Assembly (NCBI RefSeq): GCF_020880695.1 | Contig: NZ_JAJIWO010000001.1 | Location: 682,001-746,000 of the forward strand | Length of the DNA stretch: 64,000 nucleotides | Origin: Mucilaginibacter sp. UR6-11 | Lineage (GTDB): Bacteria; Bacteroidota; Bacteroidia; Sphingobacteriales; Sphingobacteriaceae | Direction: 5' to 3' | Shown: positions 46,421 through 56,200 of the stretch, piece after piece | Numbering within the stretch: position 1 is the stretch's first letter | Layout of the letters: the number at the start of each line of letters is the position of its first letter | Made by a program: the position numbers and the translations under genes | The notes under the pieces: generated by a model | What the model saw: the letters and a program-made list of their open reading frames with translations, nothing else | What the model was told of the DNA's origin: nothing | Database searches by the model: none

Positions 46421-48100
46421 TTAAAATCTGTATGTAATGCCTGTTTGTATTTGCAAGTTAAATTTATTAATCTGGTGCTGAAATGCAATGTCGTTTCCAG
46501 GCTGCGACAGTCCCCATTGATAATCTAATGAGTTGGTAAACTGAAGTTGGGCATTAAAAATGAGATTTTTATAATTCCACTCTCCGTCAAACCCCATGCT
46601 GAGGTCTACCCAGTGCCTTGTATAATCTTGACTATCGTGAAAAGCATAATAGTAAAAATCATTATCATGAACATATCTTTCAAGCTGCAAACCGAGTTTT
46701 TTCAATCCTTTTACCCAACTAACCTCTAACGATTGCAAGTTACCACCCGGGCCTACACCGGCGCCAATTTCCTGCCCCTGATTGGTATAGCCCTGCCTGA
46801 TGCCCTGACTAACGTACCACTCCTGGCCCTGTATGTCTTTAGCTATACTTGTTCCCTGTAGTTGGGTAACCTCAACATTAATTAGAATATTTTCGTCAAG
46901 GCGATGTTTGAAAGGTAAAAGTTTACGTATGCCAAAAATGTAAGCACGCGCGTTATTTGGATTTAGTAACTCCTGGGTGAAATTTTGTGAGTTGTTGTAT
47001 TTGCCGTATTCAAAATAAATTTCAGCATGTTCTTGCGGCCAAAGCCAACGCATAAACATTGCGCTTAACTGATCTTTACTATTTATCGGGCTATCAGCAG
47101 AGTTGTTATTTTTTATTGTTGAAAAGAATGGCAGGTAGTCTTTAATTCCATTTAAATTCTTGCCATACATTTGCTGGGTTTGATCAAGCCCTAAAAACAA
47201 ACCCGGTACCCATTTTGGCTGCCATGTTACAATAAATCCTGATAAATATCGCCAGTTATTAGGTTTGGGCACATATAAATTTGTACCAAAATAACTTTTG
47301 TCGGGCACTAACGGGGCGAAGTTAGAATTACGTAAACTTCCGCCGATGATTGCTCCTTCAAATGAACCAACCGGCGTTATTATCGGTTTTGTGGTATTTA
47401 AAGTAAGGTGAGTAAACCCAGGTGCGGTATTACTCATTAATAATGAGTTTCTTATACCCGGCCCCCACCATAAGTTTTCGGTTGAGACTCCTGCCGAAAT
47501 TGACTTGTAATTTAAACGGATACTACTTTGCCCCCAGTAAGCTCTGGCATATGGGCTTGATCCAAACCTGGCCGGTAGGTCAACATTGTTATATATGTCA
47601 TAATATCTGGCATATATAACGTCGTAATGATTCTTATCAAAGGTGTCAAACTCGGCGTTTTCTGCTCCAATAAATTCTGGCGCAAGTTGTATAGCTAACG
47701 GGCCGTATTGAACAAAAACACCACCACTAACTACCGCCTGAAAGCCTTTTGCAGGTATCATTGGCCCATCATTCCATCCTGAAGGATGGCTGGAATTAGC
47801 TTTAGTTTGAAAGCTAAAAGGCAGAAGAATTGTTTTGAGTTTACCATTTTTACTTACCCAGGTGCTGTTGGTGTCTAAATTGCGCTCTGTACTGTCTGGA
47901 AAAAAGATATTTTTACTTAAATACCCGGGATAAAGCGGACGAATAGTAAAAGAGACATTAGTATCTGCCCTGCCTTGTAATTGTGCACGTCTGAAATAAT
48001 CTTCCAGCGATTTAGTGCCTACAGGTAAAGACTGTGAATAAAGAGATGATTTCGCAAAAATCAGAAAAGCGCAAACCAGGGATAGCTTTATGATTTTCAT
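46421..48100 (-). CDS. Capsule assembly Wzi family protein, copy 3
   Basis: 559 residues. Signal peptide (1-22), then QSLPVGTKSLEDYFRRAQLQ, NLWWGPGIRNSLLMSNTAPG and GPGGNLQSLEVSWV. It diverges from the other copies in the first extracellular-looking stretch and at the C-terminus (LQIQTGITYRF), which still ends in Phe. Its ATG overlaps the stop of the upstream lipoprotein gene by 4 bases (ATGA), so translation is probably coupled. It is the first of three Wzi genes in transcription order. Confidence 0.88.
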   Translation of the reverse strand: MKIIKLSLVCAFLIFAKSSLYSQSLPVGTKSLEDYFRRAQLQGRADTNVSFTIRPLYPGYLSKNIFFPDSTERNLDTNSTWVSKNGKLKTILLPFSFQTKANSSHPSGWNDGPMIPAKGFQAVVSGGVFVQYGPLAIQLAPEFIGAENAEFDTFDKNHYDVIYARYYDIYNNVDLPARFGSSPYARAYWGQSSIRLNYKSISAGVSTENLWWGPGIRNSLLMSNTAPGFTHLTLNTTKPIITPVGSFEGAIIGGSLRNSNFAPLVPDKSYFGTNLYVPKPNNWRYLSGFIVTWQPKWVPGLFLGLDQTQQMYGKNLNGIKDYLPFFSTIKNNNSADSPINSKDQLSAMFMRWLWPQEHAEIYFEYGKYNNSQNFTQELLNPNNARAYIFGIRKLLPFKHRLDENILINVEVTQLQGTSIAKDIQGQEWYVSQGIRQGYTNQGQEIGAGVGPGGNLQSLEVSWVKGLKKLGLQLERYVHDNDFYYYAFHDSQDYTRHWVDLSMGFDGEWNYKNLIFNAQLQFTNSLDYQWGLSQPGNDIAFQHQINKFNLQIQTGITYRF

Positions 48101-48735
48101 AGTGTTATTGTTGTTACGGTAATGTTATCAACTGACCAACTTTCATCGCATTTAGGATTAGCAGCATTACGTTGTATTAATTTATCTAAACACTGTAGTT
48201 GCAGGGTGCTACTTTTATGATTTAAGGTTTTGCTGATTTTATACTGACTTGTAATTTTCGGACCAACGGTATCACATGCAGAAGGCAAATCTGTTCTGTA
48301 AGCGCCTGTTTTAGGATTGTTGTAGTTATTTGGGTAGTTAAACGGATAAGACTGGGGTGATGTAAAATTACCCGCTATGAAGGCATCATTTGAGAAAGTA
48401 GTATTTATAAACACGTTGCCGTCAACAACCATCTGCCAAATGTCTGGTCCATCAGGCTCTTTTTTGTTGCCATCCCAACTATCATGGATATAAAGATCAA
48501 ATGAGATAGTTACCAAATCATGTTTGGGGAGATTGTTTAATACCAGGCTAAAGTTACCGTTGTTATAACGGCCCAACACGTTAGTACTGTTAAACTTTTC
48601 AATAACCCCATTAGTGATACCTTGTAAATCATTTTTTTCAAAATCATTACTATAAACAACGGCCTCATTTTTTACCTGATTTTTACAAGAAATGGCAAAA
48701 AAGAGAACGGCAATTAATAATGCACATTTTTTCAT
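48097..48735 (-). CDS. Lipoprotein, probable beta-sandwich domain, unknown role
   Basis: 212 residues from the ATG at 48735 (MKKCALLIAVLFFAISCKNQ, lipobox AISC with Cys17). An alternative ATG 10 codons upstream is possible but would overlap the glycosylphosphotransferase and lengthen a normal signal. The mature part has beta-strand-rich phrases (NLPKHDLVTISFDLYIHDSW, DIWQMVVDGNVFINTTFSND) and a closing WSVDNITVTTITL, like LamG/jelly-roll sheets; this fold is a guess. The position between the PGT and Wzi genes points to an accessory surface factor for the polysaccharide. It overlaps Wzi copy 3 by 4 bases. Confidence 0.72.
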   Translation of the reverse strand: MKKCALLIAVLFFAISCKNQVKNEAVVYSNDFEKNDLQGITNGVIEKFNSTNVLGRYNNGNFSLVLNNLPKHDLVTISFDLYIHDSWDGNKKEPDGPDIWQMVVDGNVFINTTFSNDAFIAGNFTSPQSYPFNYPNNYNNPKTGAYRTDLPSACDTVGPKITSQYKISKTLNHKSSTLQLQCLDKLIQRNAANPKCDESWSVDNITVTTITL

Positions 48736-48745
48736 TGTCGATTTT

Positions 48746-50146
48746 TTAATAGGCATTCTCTTCACCTTTTACAGCGTTCCATACCGTTAAGAATATAATC
48801 TTCAGATCAAGCAAGAATGACCAATTTTCTAAATACCACACATCTGCCTCAACCCTCTCCAACATTGCTTCTGTTGTTTTTGTTTCGCCCCTAAGGCCAT
48901 TTACCTGCGCGTAACCGGTTATGCCTGGTTTAAGAAAATGCCTGACCATAAATTTGTCAATAAGTTGGGCATATTGTTTTGTATGACTTATCATATGTGG
49001 CCGGGGCCCGACCACAGACATGTTGCCTATTAGAACATTAAAAAACTGAGGCAATTCATCTAAACTTGATCGTCTTAAAAAAGATCCTAATTTTGTGATC
49101 CTGCTATCATTTTTAGTTGCTTGCCTTTTATTTGATTCGGCATTGATTTTCATGCTTCGGAACTTGTAACACTTAAACGGCTTATTGTCCCGTCCAGACC
49201 GTATCTGCACAAAAAAAATCGGGCCTTTTGATCCTAATTTTATTAATACAGCCAAAATTGGAAACAGCCAACTAAAAACAAAACAAATAATAAATAAAGA
49301 AAACAGAATGTCAAAAGCACGCTTTAAAAATCTGCTAAGCATATTCTCAAGCGGCTCTGCACGTACCGAAATTACCGGTATATGTCCAAAGTTCTCTACA
49401 TACGTTGGCCTTTTAGCAAAATCATAATACTCTGGCACAAATTTAAATCTTATAAGATTCTTATCCGCTTCGATCATCAATTGTTCTACTTTGGCCGATT
49501 CTGAATTAGGTAATGTACAAAATATCTCGTCGACGTTATTTGATATTACATACCGGATACACTCGCTAACCTTACCTGCATATAAATCTTTATTCTTTAT
49601 ATGCCTGGGATCATCATCAAAAAAACCCATCAATTTATAACCGAGTTCAGGGTTACTTTCAAAAAAACGGTATAAGTCCTGACCAATGCGGCCGCCTCCT
49701 ACAATCACAAATGTTCTGTTATTAATTAAAGCAGTCCGTTCGCTTTTCCGAACGCTTAGGAAAATAAGTTTCCATAAGCTTAATAAGATACCAAATAAAA
49801 TTAGTGAATAAATTAAGTATTCTCTGGTCACAAAGTAAGATTGCCGACCTATCAGAATGATTACCGTAAAACTTATTAAACTAAGAAATAGTAGGTATGT
49901 TTTTATTACTCCCCTGTAAGTTTTTATTGAGTCTTTTATCAAAACATGCTCATACAATCCGGTAATGTTTGCTGACAGCAACCAGACTAAATTGAATATC
50001 AGCACAACTGGTAAATAATGATTGTTCGTCCAAAATAAAAGGGTGTTATCGGCAAAAAAATAGGCCAATATCATACTTAGATTAAGAATGATAAAATCAA
50101 CGGTGAGATTAATCGCCTTGACAAATGTCGTGTACCGATGAACCAT
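48746..50146 (-). CDS. Polyprenyl-phosphate glycosylphosphotransferase (WcaJ/WbaP type)
   Basis: 466 residues. Four or five N-terminal membrane segments (about 10-130) precede a Rossmann-like CoA-binding region with FVIVGGGRIGQDLYRFFESN. One further membrane segment (near 275-300) leads to the C-terminal bacterial sugar transferase domain: KRAFDILFSLFIICFVFSWL, FKCYKFRSMK, SLDELPQFFNVLIGNMSVVG, PRPH near 379-382 and KPGITGYAQVNG. It starts repeat-unit synthesis by moving a sugar-1-phosphate from its nucleotide to undecaprenyl phosphate. The only initiating transferase in the window, so it may serve more than one cluster. Confidence 0.95.
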   Translation of the reverse strand: MVHRYTTFVKAINLTVDFIILNLSMILAYFFADNTLLFWTNNHYLPVVLIFNLVWLLSANITGLYEHVLIKDSIKTYRGVIKTYLLFLSLISFTVIILIGRQSYFVTREYLIYSLILFGILLSLWKLIFLSVRKSERTALINNRTFVIVGGGRIGQDLYRFFESNPELGYKLMGFFDDDPRHIKNKDLYAGKVSECIRYVISNNVDEIFCTLPNSESAKVEQLMIEADKNLIRFKFVPEYYDFAKRPTYVENFGHIPVISVRAEPLENMLSRFLKRAFDILFSLFIICFVFSWLFPILAVLIKLGSKGPIFFVQIRSGRDNKPFKCYKFRSMKINAESNKRQATKNDSRITKLGSFLRRSSLDELPQFFNVLIGNMSVVGPRPHMISHTKQYAQLIDKFMVRHFLKPGITGYAQVNGLRGETKTTEAMLERVEADVWYLENWSFLLDLKIIFLTVWNAVKGEENAY

Positions 50147-50190
50147 TAGACTATTAAAAGCCAGTTAAATTTTTCACACATGAATTAAAC

Positions 50191-50991
50191 TTACAATGCT
50201 TTATTTATCTTGACGCGTTTTGCATCATTAAACCACCCCCACTTATTGAAGTAATAGGCTGCACTTTGGATATGATATAACATGAGTTTTGAAAACTTAT
50301 ATGACCCCCTGGCTAAACCGTGCGCAATTTTTATCTCTGGTAAATAAAGCGTTTTTGATTTTTCATGAATACGCCTGGTTAAATCAATATCCTCGACATA
50401 CATAAAGAAGTTTTCATCAAATCCGGCTATTTCCTTAAGTATGCTCATACGTATAAACATAAAACATCCTGGCAGGTTAGGAATGTTCATTGGCTTTGAA
50501 TAATCTCTATTAGCCAGTAAATATTCGTCCAGTTGTTTTTTAAATATGGGTTTTACAAACGATGGTATAAACCTACGTGCAAACAAATCAAAAGGTGTTG
50601 GCAGCTTCCTGCAGAAAAACTGCATTTCGCCATTTGGCAAAACAATTTGCGGGCTTATCATACCTACGTCCGGATGTTTGCTCATAAATTGATGGGCTTT
50701 TACCAGGATGTTATGGTCAAACTCTATATCGGCATTCACTATGAGATGATACTTGGCGTTTGATTTATTTATAGCAATGTTATGACCAGCACCATAACCT
50801 ATGTTTTTGCCATTAAAGATATATATTGTGTTTTCAAAAACTAACGAAACCTCTCTTAAAGCATCGGTCTGTGAATTGTCTATTAAAAAAATATCTATAG
50901 ACAGCTCTGACCTTATAAAACTTTTTAATAAATTGTATAGTTCCTGTTTGTCAGTATGGTATAATACAACTGAAACCGAAAGATCAGCCAT
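50191..50991 (-). CDS. Glycosyltransferase family 2
   Basis: 266 residues. GT-A fold: SVSVVLYHTDKQELYNLLKS, IFLIDNSQTDALREV, GYGAGHNIAINKS, LIVNADIEFD (metal site), and FFMYVEDIDLTRRIHEKSKT with the catalytic Asp pair. The C-terminal tail is basic. This looks like the dTDP-rhamnosyl/galactofuranosyl GT2 group, donor unknown. First gene of the minus-strand block that includes the PGT, 44 bases further on. The 338-base gap upstream separates it from the divergent acyltransferase. Confidence 0.9.
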   Translation of the reverse strand: MADLSVSVVLYHTDKQELYNLLKSFIRSELSIDIFLIDNSQTDALREVSLVFENTIYIFNGKNIGYGAGHNIAINKSNAKYHLIVNADIEFDHNILVKAHQFMSKHPDVGMISPQIVLPNGEMQFFCRKLPTPFDLFARRFIPSFVKPIFKKQLDEYLLANRDYSKPMNIPNLPGCFMFIRMSILKEIAGFDENFFMYVEDIDLTRRIHEKSKTLYLPEIKIAHGLARGSYKFSKLMLYHIQSAAYYFNKWGWFNDAKRVKINKAL

Positions 50992-51329
50992 TTTTATTAA
51001 AATATTATTACATGTTAAAGGATATAGCTTTAATATATATCCTGTTTTTTTTTAATTTCCGTTAACCAATCAACAACGGTAAATGATTTAAAGCTGGTTA
51101 ACCTTCTGTTATGAATTAAGCACTCAAAAGTAACCCATTTATATCTATCGAAAGCATTTTTTTTAAATTTTTACCCATTAAAGTTTAAAAGTAGTTTTAG
51201 TTAATGAATTGGGCATATAACACCTAATTTTTGCAAAATGTTTTACTTGCTTTTATAAAGTTATCTTAGCAGATTTTATACTATACCCATATTGCCCGCT
51301 GATTGTATTATATTTACGCCATATTTTTT
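50992..51329. other. 338-base AT-rich divergent intergenic region
   Basis: No gene, RNA or strong repeat seen. It must hold the promoters of the GT2 gene (minus) and the acyltransferase (plus). No exact TAnnTTTG stands at a likely distance; TATCTTAG near 51,260 is the nearest on the plus side. Confidence 0.45.
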
Positions 51330-52448
51330 ATGGGTATTTTAAGATTATTACTTGCAATTTCAGTTGTTTTAGGACACCTCGACTCCAGATTCAGATTAAT
51401 TAGCCCCCCGCTGGCTGTACAATCATTTTATATAATTTCCGGCTTCTATATGTCGCTGATTTTAAACGAAAAATATATTAATGCCAACAATTCATATAAG
51501 TTGTTTATCACTAATCGTTTATTAAAATTATATCCTATTTACTATGTGGTGCTGTTTTTAATAATTATTGTAAGCTGCTTCTATATTTTTTTTAGCGGAC
51601 ATGCTGACGGCTCTACAAGTTTAGCTTATTATATAAAATACTACAACACCATGGGGTTAGGGAGTCTGATTTTTCTCTTTTTCACGAATATTTTCATTTT
51701 CTTTCAAGACGCTGTAATGTTCCTGGGTTTAAATACCAAGAACGGCCACTTGTTTTTTACTACGGATTTTAAACTTACCAAACCAGGCTTATATAATTTT
51801 TTGTTCATACCACAGGCATGGTCTATTAGTTTGGAATTAATGTTCTATTTGATTGCCCCCTTTATAGTTCGACGGAATATAAAGGTTATAGCTGCACTTA
51901 TTCTGGTTTCCTTGTCAGTTAGGGTATTCTTAGTGCTACACGGCCTAAAAGAAGATCCATGGAATTATAGATTTTTCCCTAATGAGCTGGTGTTTTTTTT
52001 ATTGGGCAATGTGGCTTATAAAGTTTACACCAAAATCAAAAACATGCCCATTAATAAATGGATACCTATTTCATTTTTTTTGATAATAGTTTTGTTCACC
52101 TTGATTTATGCCTTAATTCCAGGCCACATTAAGCACTATTTTTACACCTTGCTGTTTTTTAGTTTTTTACCCTTTATATTCCTGGCCACAAAAAAATGGA
52201 AAACAGACAGTTACATCGGCGAACTTTCATACCCGATATATATTTGCCATTTATTTATCGCGGCAATAATATCTCATGTTTTTGTAGGATACGATAAGGA
52301 AATTTTAAACATCTTTATCATTATTGCTATTTTAATATTCTCATATGTGTTAAACGAGTTAATAGTCAAAAAAATAGAGCGTTTTAGACAGAACAGAGTA
52401 AAAACACCAAAAGATGGCAAACTTTATAAAGCTATTGTTACAAAATAG
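51330..52448 (+). CDS. Membrane acyltransferase family 3 (OafA-like)
   Basis: 372 residues from the ATG at 51330; a TTG start 9 codons upstream is possible, but MGILRLLLAISVVLGHLDSR is the typical opening with the catalytic His in GH. About 10 hydrophobic segments follow. Further family marks are YIISGFYMSLIL, the WSISLELMFYLIAPFIVRR segment (catalytic Glu region) and PIYICHLFIAAIISH. These integral proteins move acetyl or other acyl groups onto sugars in the periplasm. It is the only plus-strand gene between two minus-strand blocks, so it is regulated on its own. Confidence 0.9.
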   Translation: MGILRLLLAISVVLGHLDSRFRLISPPLAVQSFYIISGFYMSLILNEKYINANNSYKLFITNRLLKLYPIYYVVLFLIIIVSCFYIFFSGHADGSTSLAYYIKYYNTMGLGSLIFLFFTNIFIFFQDAVMFLGLNTKNGHLFFTTDFKLTKPGLYNFLFIPQAWSISLELMFYLIAPFIVRRNIKVIAALILVSLSVRVFLVLHGLKEDPWNYRFFPNELVFFLLGNVAYKVYTKIKNMPINKWIPISFFLIIVLFTLIYALIPGHIKHYFYTLLFFSFLPFIFLATKKWKTDSYIGELSYPIYICHLFIAAIISHVFVGYDKEILNIFIIIAILIFSYVLNELIVKKIERFRQNRVKTPKDGKLYKAIVTK

Positions 52449-52475
52449 CTAATGACATTGAAAGGGAAACCGCAA

Positions 52476-53513
52476 CTATAACTCTGAATAAAGTTTTAAG
52501 TAATGGTCTGCCATTATTTTGGCCGTGAAAGAGGCCACAAATTTCTGATGTATTTTTTGGGCTAAGTTTCGGCTGTTCTCTACAGCTGAATTCATAGCGT
52601 GGGCTAGTGAGTTGATGTTTTCTAATTCAAATTTTACTACTTCGTCTGTAAACAGTTCTTTATAAACCGGAATATCACTACACACTACGGGGATACTTTG
52701 AGATGCCGCTTCCAAAACACATAGCCCGAAGCCTTCAGTTCGGGATGACATGGCGTAAACATCACATAAGGCCAAATAAGGTCTTGGATTTTCTTTGTAT
52801 CCCAAAAAAATAATGCGCTGCAATACGTTTAAACTTGTAGCCAACTGTACCAGGTTGTCTTTTTCAACCCCATCCCCAATAAGCAGCAACGAATAATTAT
52901 TTTGAACTGCAAGCATTCTTACCACCTGATCAATCCCTTTTAAATAAACTAACCTGGCCGATATGCCAATAAGTTTAGTAGTCTTTTTAATTTCAGTTAT
53001 CTGCTCAAGTTCCTGATGAGGAATTTCAATGCTCTCTGCCGTGTCAGGAATACCATTGTAAACGTAGCGAAGCCTGGTAGATTTTAATTTGGGGGCATAA
53101 TAACTTTCCATATCCTTAGTTAACGTCACAACCATATCTGCCCTGCTTACGGCCTTAAGCCAAACATATTCCAGCACTGAGGCCGTGATGATATTATAAT
53201 CTAATGAATAGTTAGGTTTAATTTTTTGATGCAACGTTGTTATCCATTTGGCTCTGTTTTTTAAATGCCAGGCTACATAAACATCGGCCAAAAAACCATG
53301 AGAGTGCACCACGTCAAAATCAGAAAAATTTATTGAAGTGGCGAAGGAACTGATCTTAGTTGTTTTAACACCAAAATTTATACGCTTTATCGAATCTTTT
53401 AAATAAAACACCTCTATGTCATGACTGCCTAAAGGCAGGTTGTTAATGATATCTCTGGCTATAATAAACGGACCTAAATGATCTGTCGTAGTTAATAAAA
53501 ATCCTACTTTCAT
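52476..53513 (-). CDS. Glycosyltransferase family 4
   Basis: 345 residues. GT-B fold: an N-terminal acceptor domain with FDVVHSHGFLADVYVAWHLK and a donor domain with KLIGISARLVYLKGIDQVVR and the EX7E motif in RTEGFGLCVLEAASQSIPVV near 260-280. Short for the family but complete. Overlaps the upstream polymerase gene by 4 bases. Last gene of the minus-strand polysaccharide operon that starts beyond the right edge. Confidence 0.9.
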   Translation of the reverse strand: MKVGFLLTTTDHLGPFIIARDIINNLPLGSHDIEVFYLKDSIKRINFGVKTTKISSFATSINFSDFDVVHSHGFLADVYVAWHLKNRAKWITTLHQKIKPNYSLDYNIITASVLEYVWLKAVSRADMVVTLTKDMESYYAPKLKSTRLRYVYNGIPDTAESIEIPHQELEQITEIKKTTKLIGISARLVYLKGIDQVVRMLAVQNNYSLLLIGDGVEKDNLVQLATSLNVLQRIIFLGYKENPRPYLALCDVYAMSSRTEGFGLCVLEAASQSIPVVCSDIPVYKELFTDEVVKFELENINSLAHAMNSAVENSRNLAQKIHQKFVASFTAKIMADHYLKLYSEL

Positions 53514-54721
53514 GCAACGTGGGGTGTGGAAGTATAAGTGTCCTTACTCGATATTAAGAACAAAATTAGAAAAACCGGGACTACAGCACTTTGTATGATA
53601 TGGCCACTCAACGATGCCAATATCAGCATCATAATAAAAACAGGTATCCTGTCATTAGTTTTCTCAAATTTAAAAAATAGTTGAGCATATATAATTAAGT
53701 ATAAAATGCTGCCTATACCGAAAAAGAAATATAAATCAAGCATATCTGTTTCGGTGTAAAGTTGAGGCTGTCCCAATATATAGCTAGGTAGAAACCAATT
53801 GTTGCTGATATATTCAAAAAATAATGCTACCCTGTAAGATCGCCCTCCGGTTATAACAAACATAATAGAATCGTTTTGAGCAACTGTGCTCAAAAAAGCT
53901 GTTATAAGATAAAAATATCTTGTTAATAAGAGAATTATAGATACGGACAATACCGGTAAAAAGAACAAGAAGAAAAACTTTCTGAAATATTTGTAAAAAT
54001 AATAGGCGGTTAATAACAAAATAGCCAACACCGATGCCTTTGTACCAGTAAGTACGGCGGCAACTATTATCAGTAACAAAACAAAAATTTTCCCGTTTCT
54101 TTTATATAACAACACTTCGCGATAGAAGTGTGCGATCCCTAAAAAATACACACCTGTAACCTCGTTTATCCCAATTAACAGGCCCTTGTAGCCAAACCTG
54201 AGCTCAACATCGGTAAATTTGTTACCAGGATTATATGACGAAAATAAGGATATTTTAAAAACAGCCCCTACTATAACGCAAACGCTATTAACAATCATAA
54301 AATACTCGAAAAGTTTTTTTACGTTAATAGCAAATACCCGGTCATCAGCGTATAAATACATTATTAAGCTTAAAACGAAAAAGAATATGTAACGGCTAAA
54401 CACCGTAACCGAGCCTATAAATGTATATATACCTTCTAAGCTGTCATCTTTTAATGGCTTCGCGAGCAATAATGTAGGAAAATTAAAAAAAAGAGTTACG
54501 TTTAACAGCCAGATTATCAATAAAATCATGCTTACCGCCACAGGTATTATGAAGCCGGTTTTAATAAATTTAAGACAATAAAATAAAAGATATATCTGGA
54601 TAGGGATTTTGATTAATATACCAAAGTTCCAATAACGCCAGTCAAGGCTAGAACCTAGCGATGTTAATACATCGCCAATAATAATTACGGCTAATAATAT
54701 AAAAGCAATTCTTGAATTCAT
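53510..54721 (-). CDS. O-antigen polymerase-like membrane protein (Wzy)
   Basis: 403 residues with about 11 hydrophobic segments. The pair VLTGTKASVLAILLLTAYYF and, later, FVITGGRSYRVALFFEYISN fits Wzy-type proteins, in which the periplasmic loops carry Arg. Sequence in this family is poorly conserved, so the call rests on topology and on its place with flippase and GTs. Together with the Wzx at 57,865 it completes a Wzx/Wzy system. Overlaps the GT4 by 4 bases; 103 bases separate it from the FkbM gene. Confidence 0.82.
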   Translation of the reverse strand: MNSRIAFILLAVIIIGDVLTSLGSSLDWRYWNFGILIKIPIQIYLLFYCLKFIKTGFIIPVAVSMILLIIWLLNVTLFFNFPTLLLAKPLKDDSLEGIYTFIGSVTVFSRYIFFFVLSLIMYLYADDRVFAINVKKLFEYFMIVNSVCVIVGAVFKISLFSSYNPGNKFTDVELRFGYKGLLIGINEVTGVYFLGIAHFYREVLLYKRNGKIFVLLLIIVAAVLTGTKASVLAILLLTAYYFYKYFRKFFFLFFLPVLSVSIILLLTRYFYLITAFLSTVAQNDSIMFVITGGRSYRVALFFEYISNNWFLPSYILGQPQLYTETDMLDLYFFFGIGSILYLIIYAQLFFKFEKTNDRIPVFIMMLILASLSGHIIQSAVVPVFLILFLISSKDTYTSTPHVA

Positions 54722-54824
54722 TAATTCAACTATTAATTGATAATGCTGTTATATTTAAATACGCCGATAAACTTTTACTGTCAGCAGTGTTGCTAGATGT
54801 CATTTACTGAAGCCCGATTCAAAA

Positions 54825-55619
54825 TTACTTAAAAAACGGGTATTGGATATCTACCCGCTCTTTAACATTTATTGTATTTAAAATTTTAGTTTCGCTAATT
54901 ATTTCGTCGTAAAAGAGCTTTTTATTAACTAAAGTCATTTCGCATAACCAGGGGAAACTAAAATCTTTAAACTGCGTGTAACCGTAATTGTTAGCATGTA
55001 AATGGAATATATAATACTGATTTAATATTTTTCGTAAAATGTTAAGCCGTTTCCAGAAATGGTATGGAAAAAAAAGCCAGTGATATATAGAAGTCAGTTC
55101 CATCATGTGGAACTCAATTACTATCACCGGGATATCATACTTTATAAGGTTCAGCTTATTAAATATCCCCCACTCCCAACCCTCAATATCCATTTTAACT
55201 ATGATTTGTTTTTCGATACTGTTTTCTTTAATAATTGTATCAAAAGACACCATGTTTTTCTTTTTCGAATCTTTACCGGCTACGCCTTTACTTTGAAAAA
55301 TGATTTTGTCATTATGTCCCGGCAATTCTGCAATTGACGGATCAAATGCATACACAGTTGTTTTAGGGTAAAGCTTAATAAAGTCCTCTTCAAAGCTAAT
55401 GTCATCGGCAACACCAAGCCCCATTAATACGTTGTCTTGATTAATAATATTTTTTGGTAATATATAAGTACCGTCACCTTCACGGCCTAACTTGATTTTT
55501 TCAATCTTAAATAAATTGGGTACAAATAATTCTGTTATCTTTCTGTAATGTGTAGGAAAAAACGTCCTATGAAAAAAATATAATACTGATTGAAGATTTC
55601 TTCTTATGACCTCTTTCAT
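54825..55619 (-). CDS. FkbM family methyltransferase
   Basis: 264 residues. Class I SAM fold in the FkbM arrangement: DNVLMGLGVADDISFEEDFI, then YAFDPSIAEL (acidic SAM-ribose loop), VSFDTIIKEN and VKMDIEGWEWGIFNKL near 140-155, the family signature. FkbM enzymes O-methylate hydroxyls of sugars or lipids. In this position it is probably a capping or decorating methylation of the glycan. The gene lies between an acetyltransferase (26-base gap) and the Wzy gene. Confidence 0.9.
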   Translation of the reverse strand: MKEVIRRNLQSVLYFFHRTFFPTHYRKITELFVPNLFKIEKIKLGREGDGTYILPKNIINQDNVLMGLGVADDISFEEDFIKLYPKTTVYAFDPSIAELPGHNDKIIFQSKGVAGKDSKKKNMVSFDTIIKENSIEKQIIVKMDIEGWEWGIFNKLNLIKYDIPVIVIEFHMMELTSIYHWLFFPYHFWKRLNILRKILNQYYIFHLHANNYGYTQFKDFSFPWLCEMTLVNKKLFYDEIISETKILNTINVKERVDIQYPFFK

Positions 55620-55645
55620 AACTCAAATTTACTATACATACAGTT

Positions 55646-56200
55646 TCAGTTTTCTATATCAAATTCAGCTTTAAGCTTTGCAACTCTGTTTTTTGCCTCG
55701 TCTATTTCATAATCCCACCAATTACTATCTTCAATAGCTGCTATCTGTGCTGGTGTAAATCTATATTTAATAACCTTTGCGGGGGTACCTACGGCTACCG
55801 CAAAAGGCGGTACATCTGAGTTAACAAATGAATTTGCCCCTATAATGGCGCCATTGCCAATTTTAACCCCACGTCGGACGATGCTGTCCACCCCAATCCA
55901 AACGTCGTTCCCTATCACACAGCTTTTCGACGTTAATATATCGTAAGAATTATTATAAAACAAACTGCTTGTTGAAATATCGTTAACTACATGTTCGCCC
56001 AAACCAATCGAAACGTTACACGCAATAGAAGTATATCTGCCTATATTAGCTTTTGTAACAAATGAATTATAGCCAATATAGGAATATTCGCCAATTGTTG
56101 AATCATTACTTACTATAGCGCCTTTCATTATTGTAATGTTTGACGGCGGGACAAAGAGTGCTTTTAGTGATCTTAATTTGTTGAACAGCCAGCCTATCAT
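55646..56200 (-). CDS. Sugar O-acetyltransferase, CatB-like left-handed beta-helix
   Basis: 184 residues. Hexapeptide repeats from about 20 to 150: SNDSTIGEYSYIGYNSFVTK, ANIGRYTSIACNVSIGLGEH (catalytic His region), [19 protein letters not shown] and the closing AVGTPAKVIKYRFTPAQIAA. It belongs to the CatB/xenobiotic acetyltransferase style, using acetyl-CoA. It probably acetylates the repeat unit. Overlaps the GT10 gene by 4 bases, so the two are translationally coupled. Confidence 0.88.
   Translation of the reverse strand: MIGWLFNKLRSLKALFVPPSNITIMKGAIVSNDSTIGEYSYIGYNSFVTKANIGRYTSIACNVSIGLGEHVVNDISTSSLFYNNSYDILTSKSCVIGNDVWIGVDSIVRRGVKIGNGAIIGANSFVNSDVPPFAVAVGTPAKVIKYRFTPAQIAAIEDSNWWDYEIDEAKNRVAKLKAEFDIEN

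Noticed and set aside
51303-51329. TTG start for the acyltransferase
   Set aside because: The ATG at 51330 gives the usual acyltransferase-3 opening, so the upstream codons are unnecessary.
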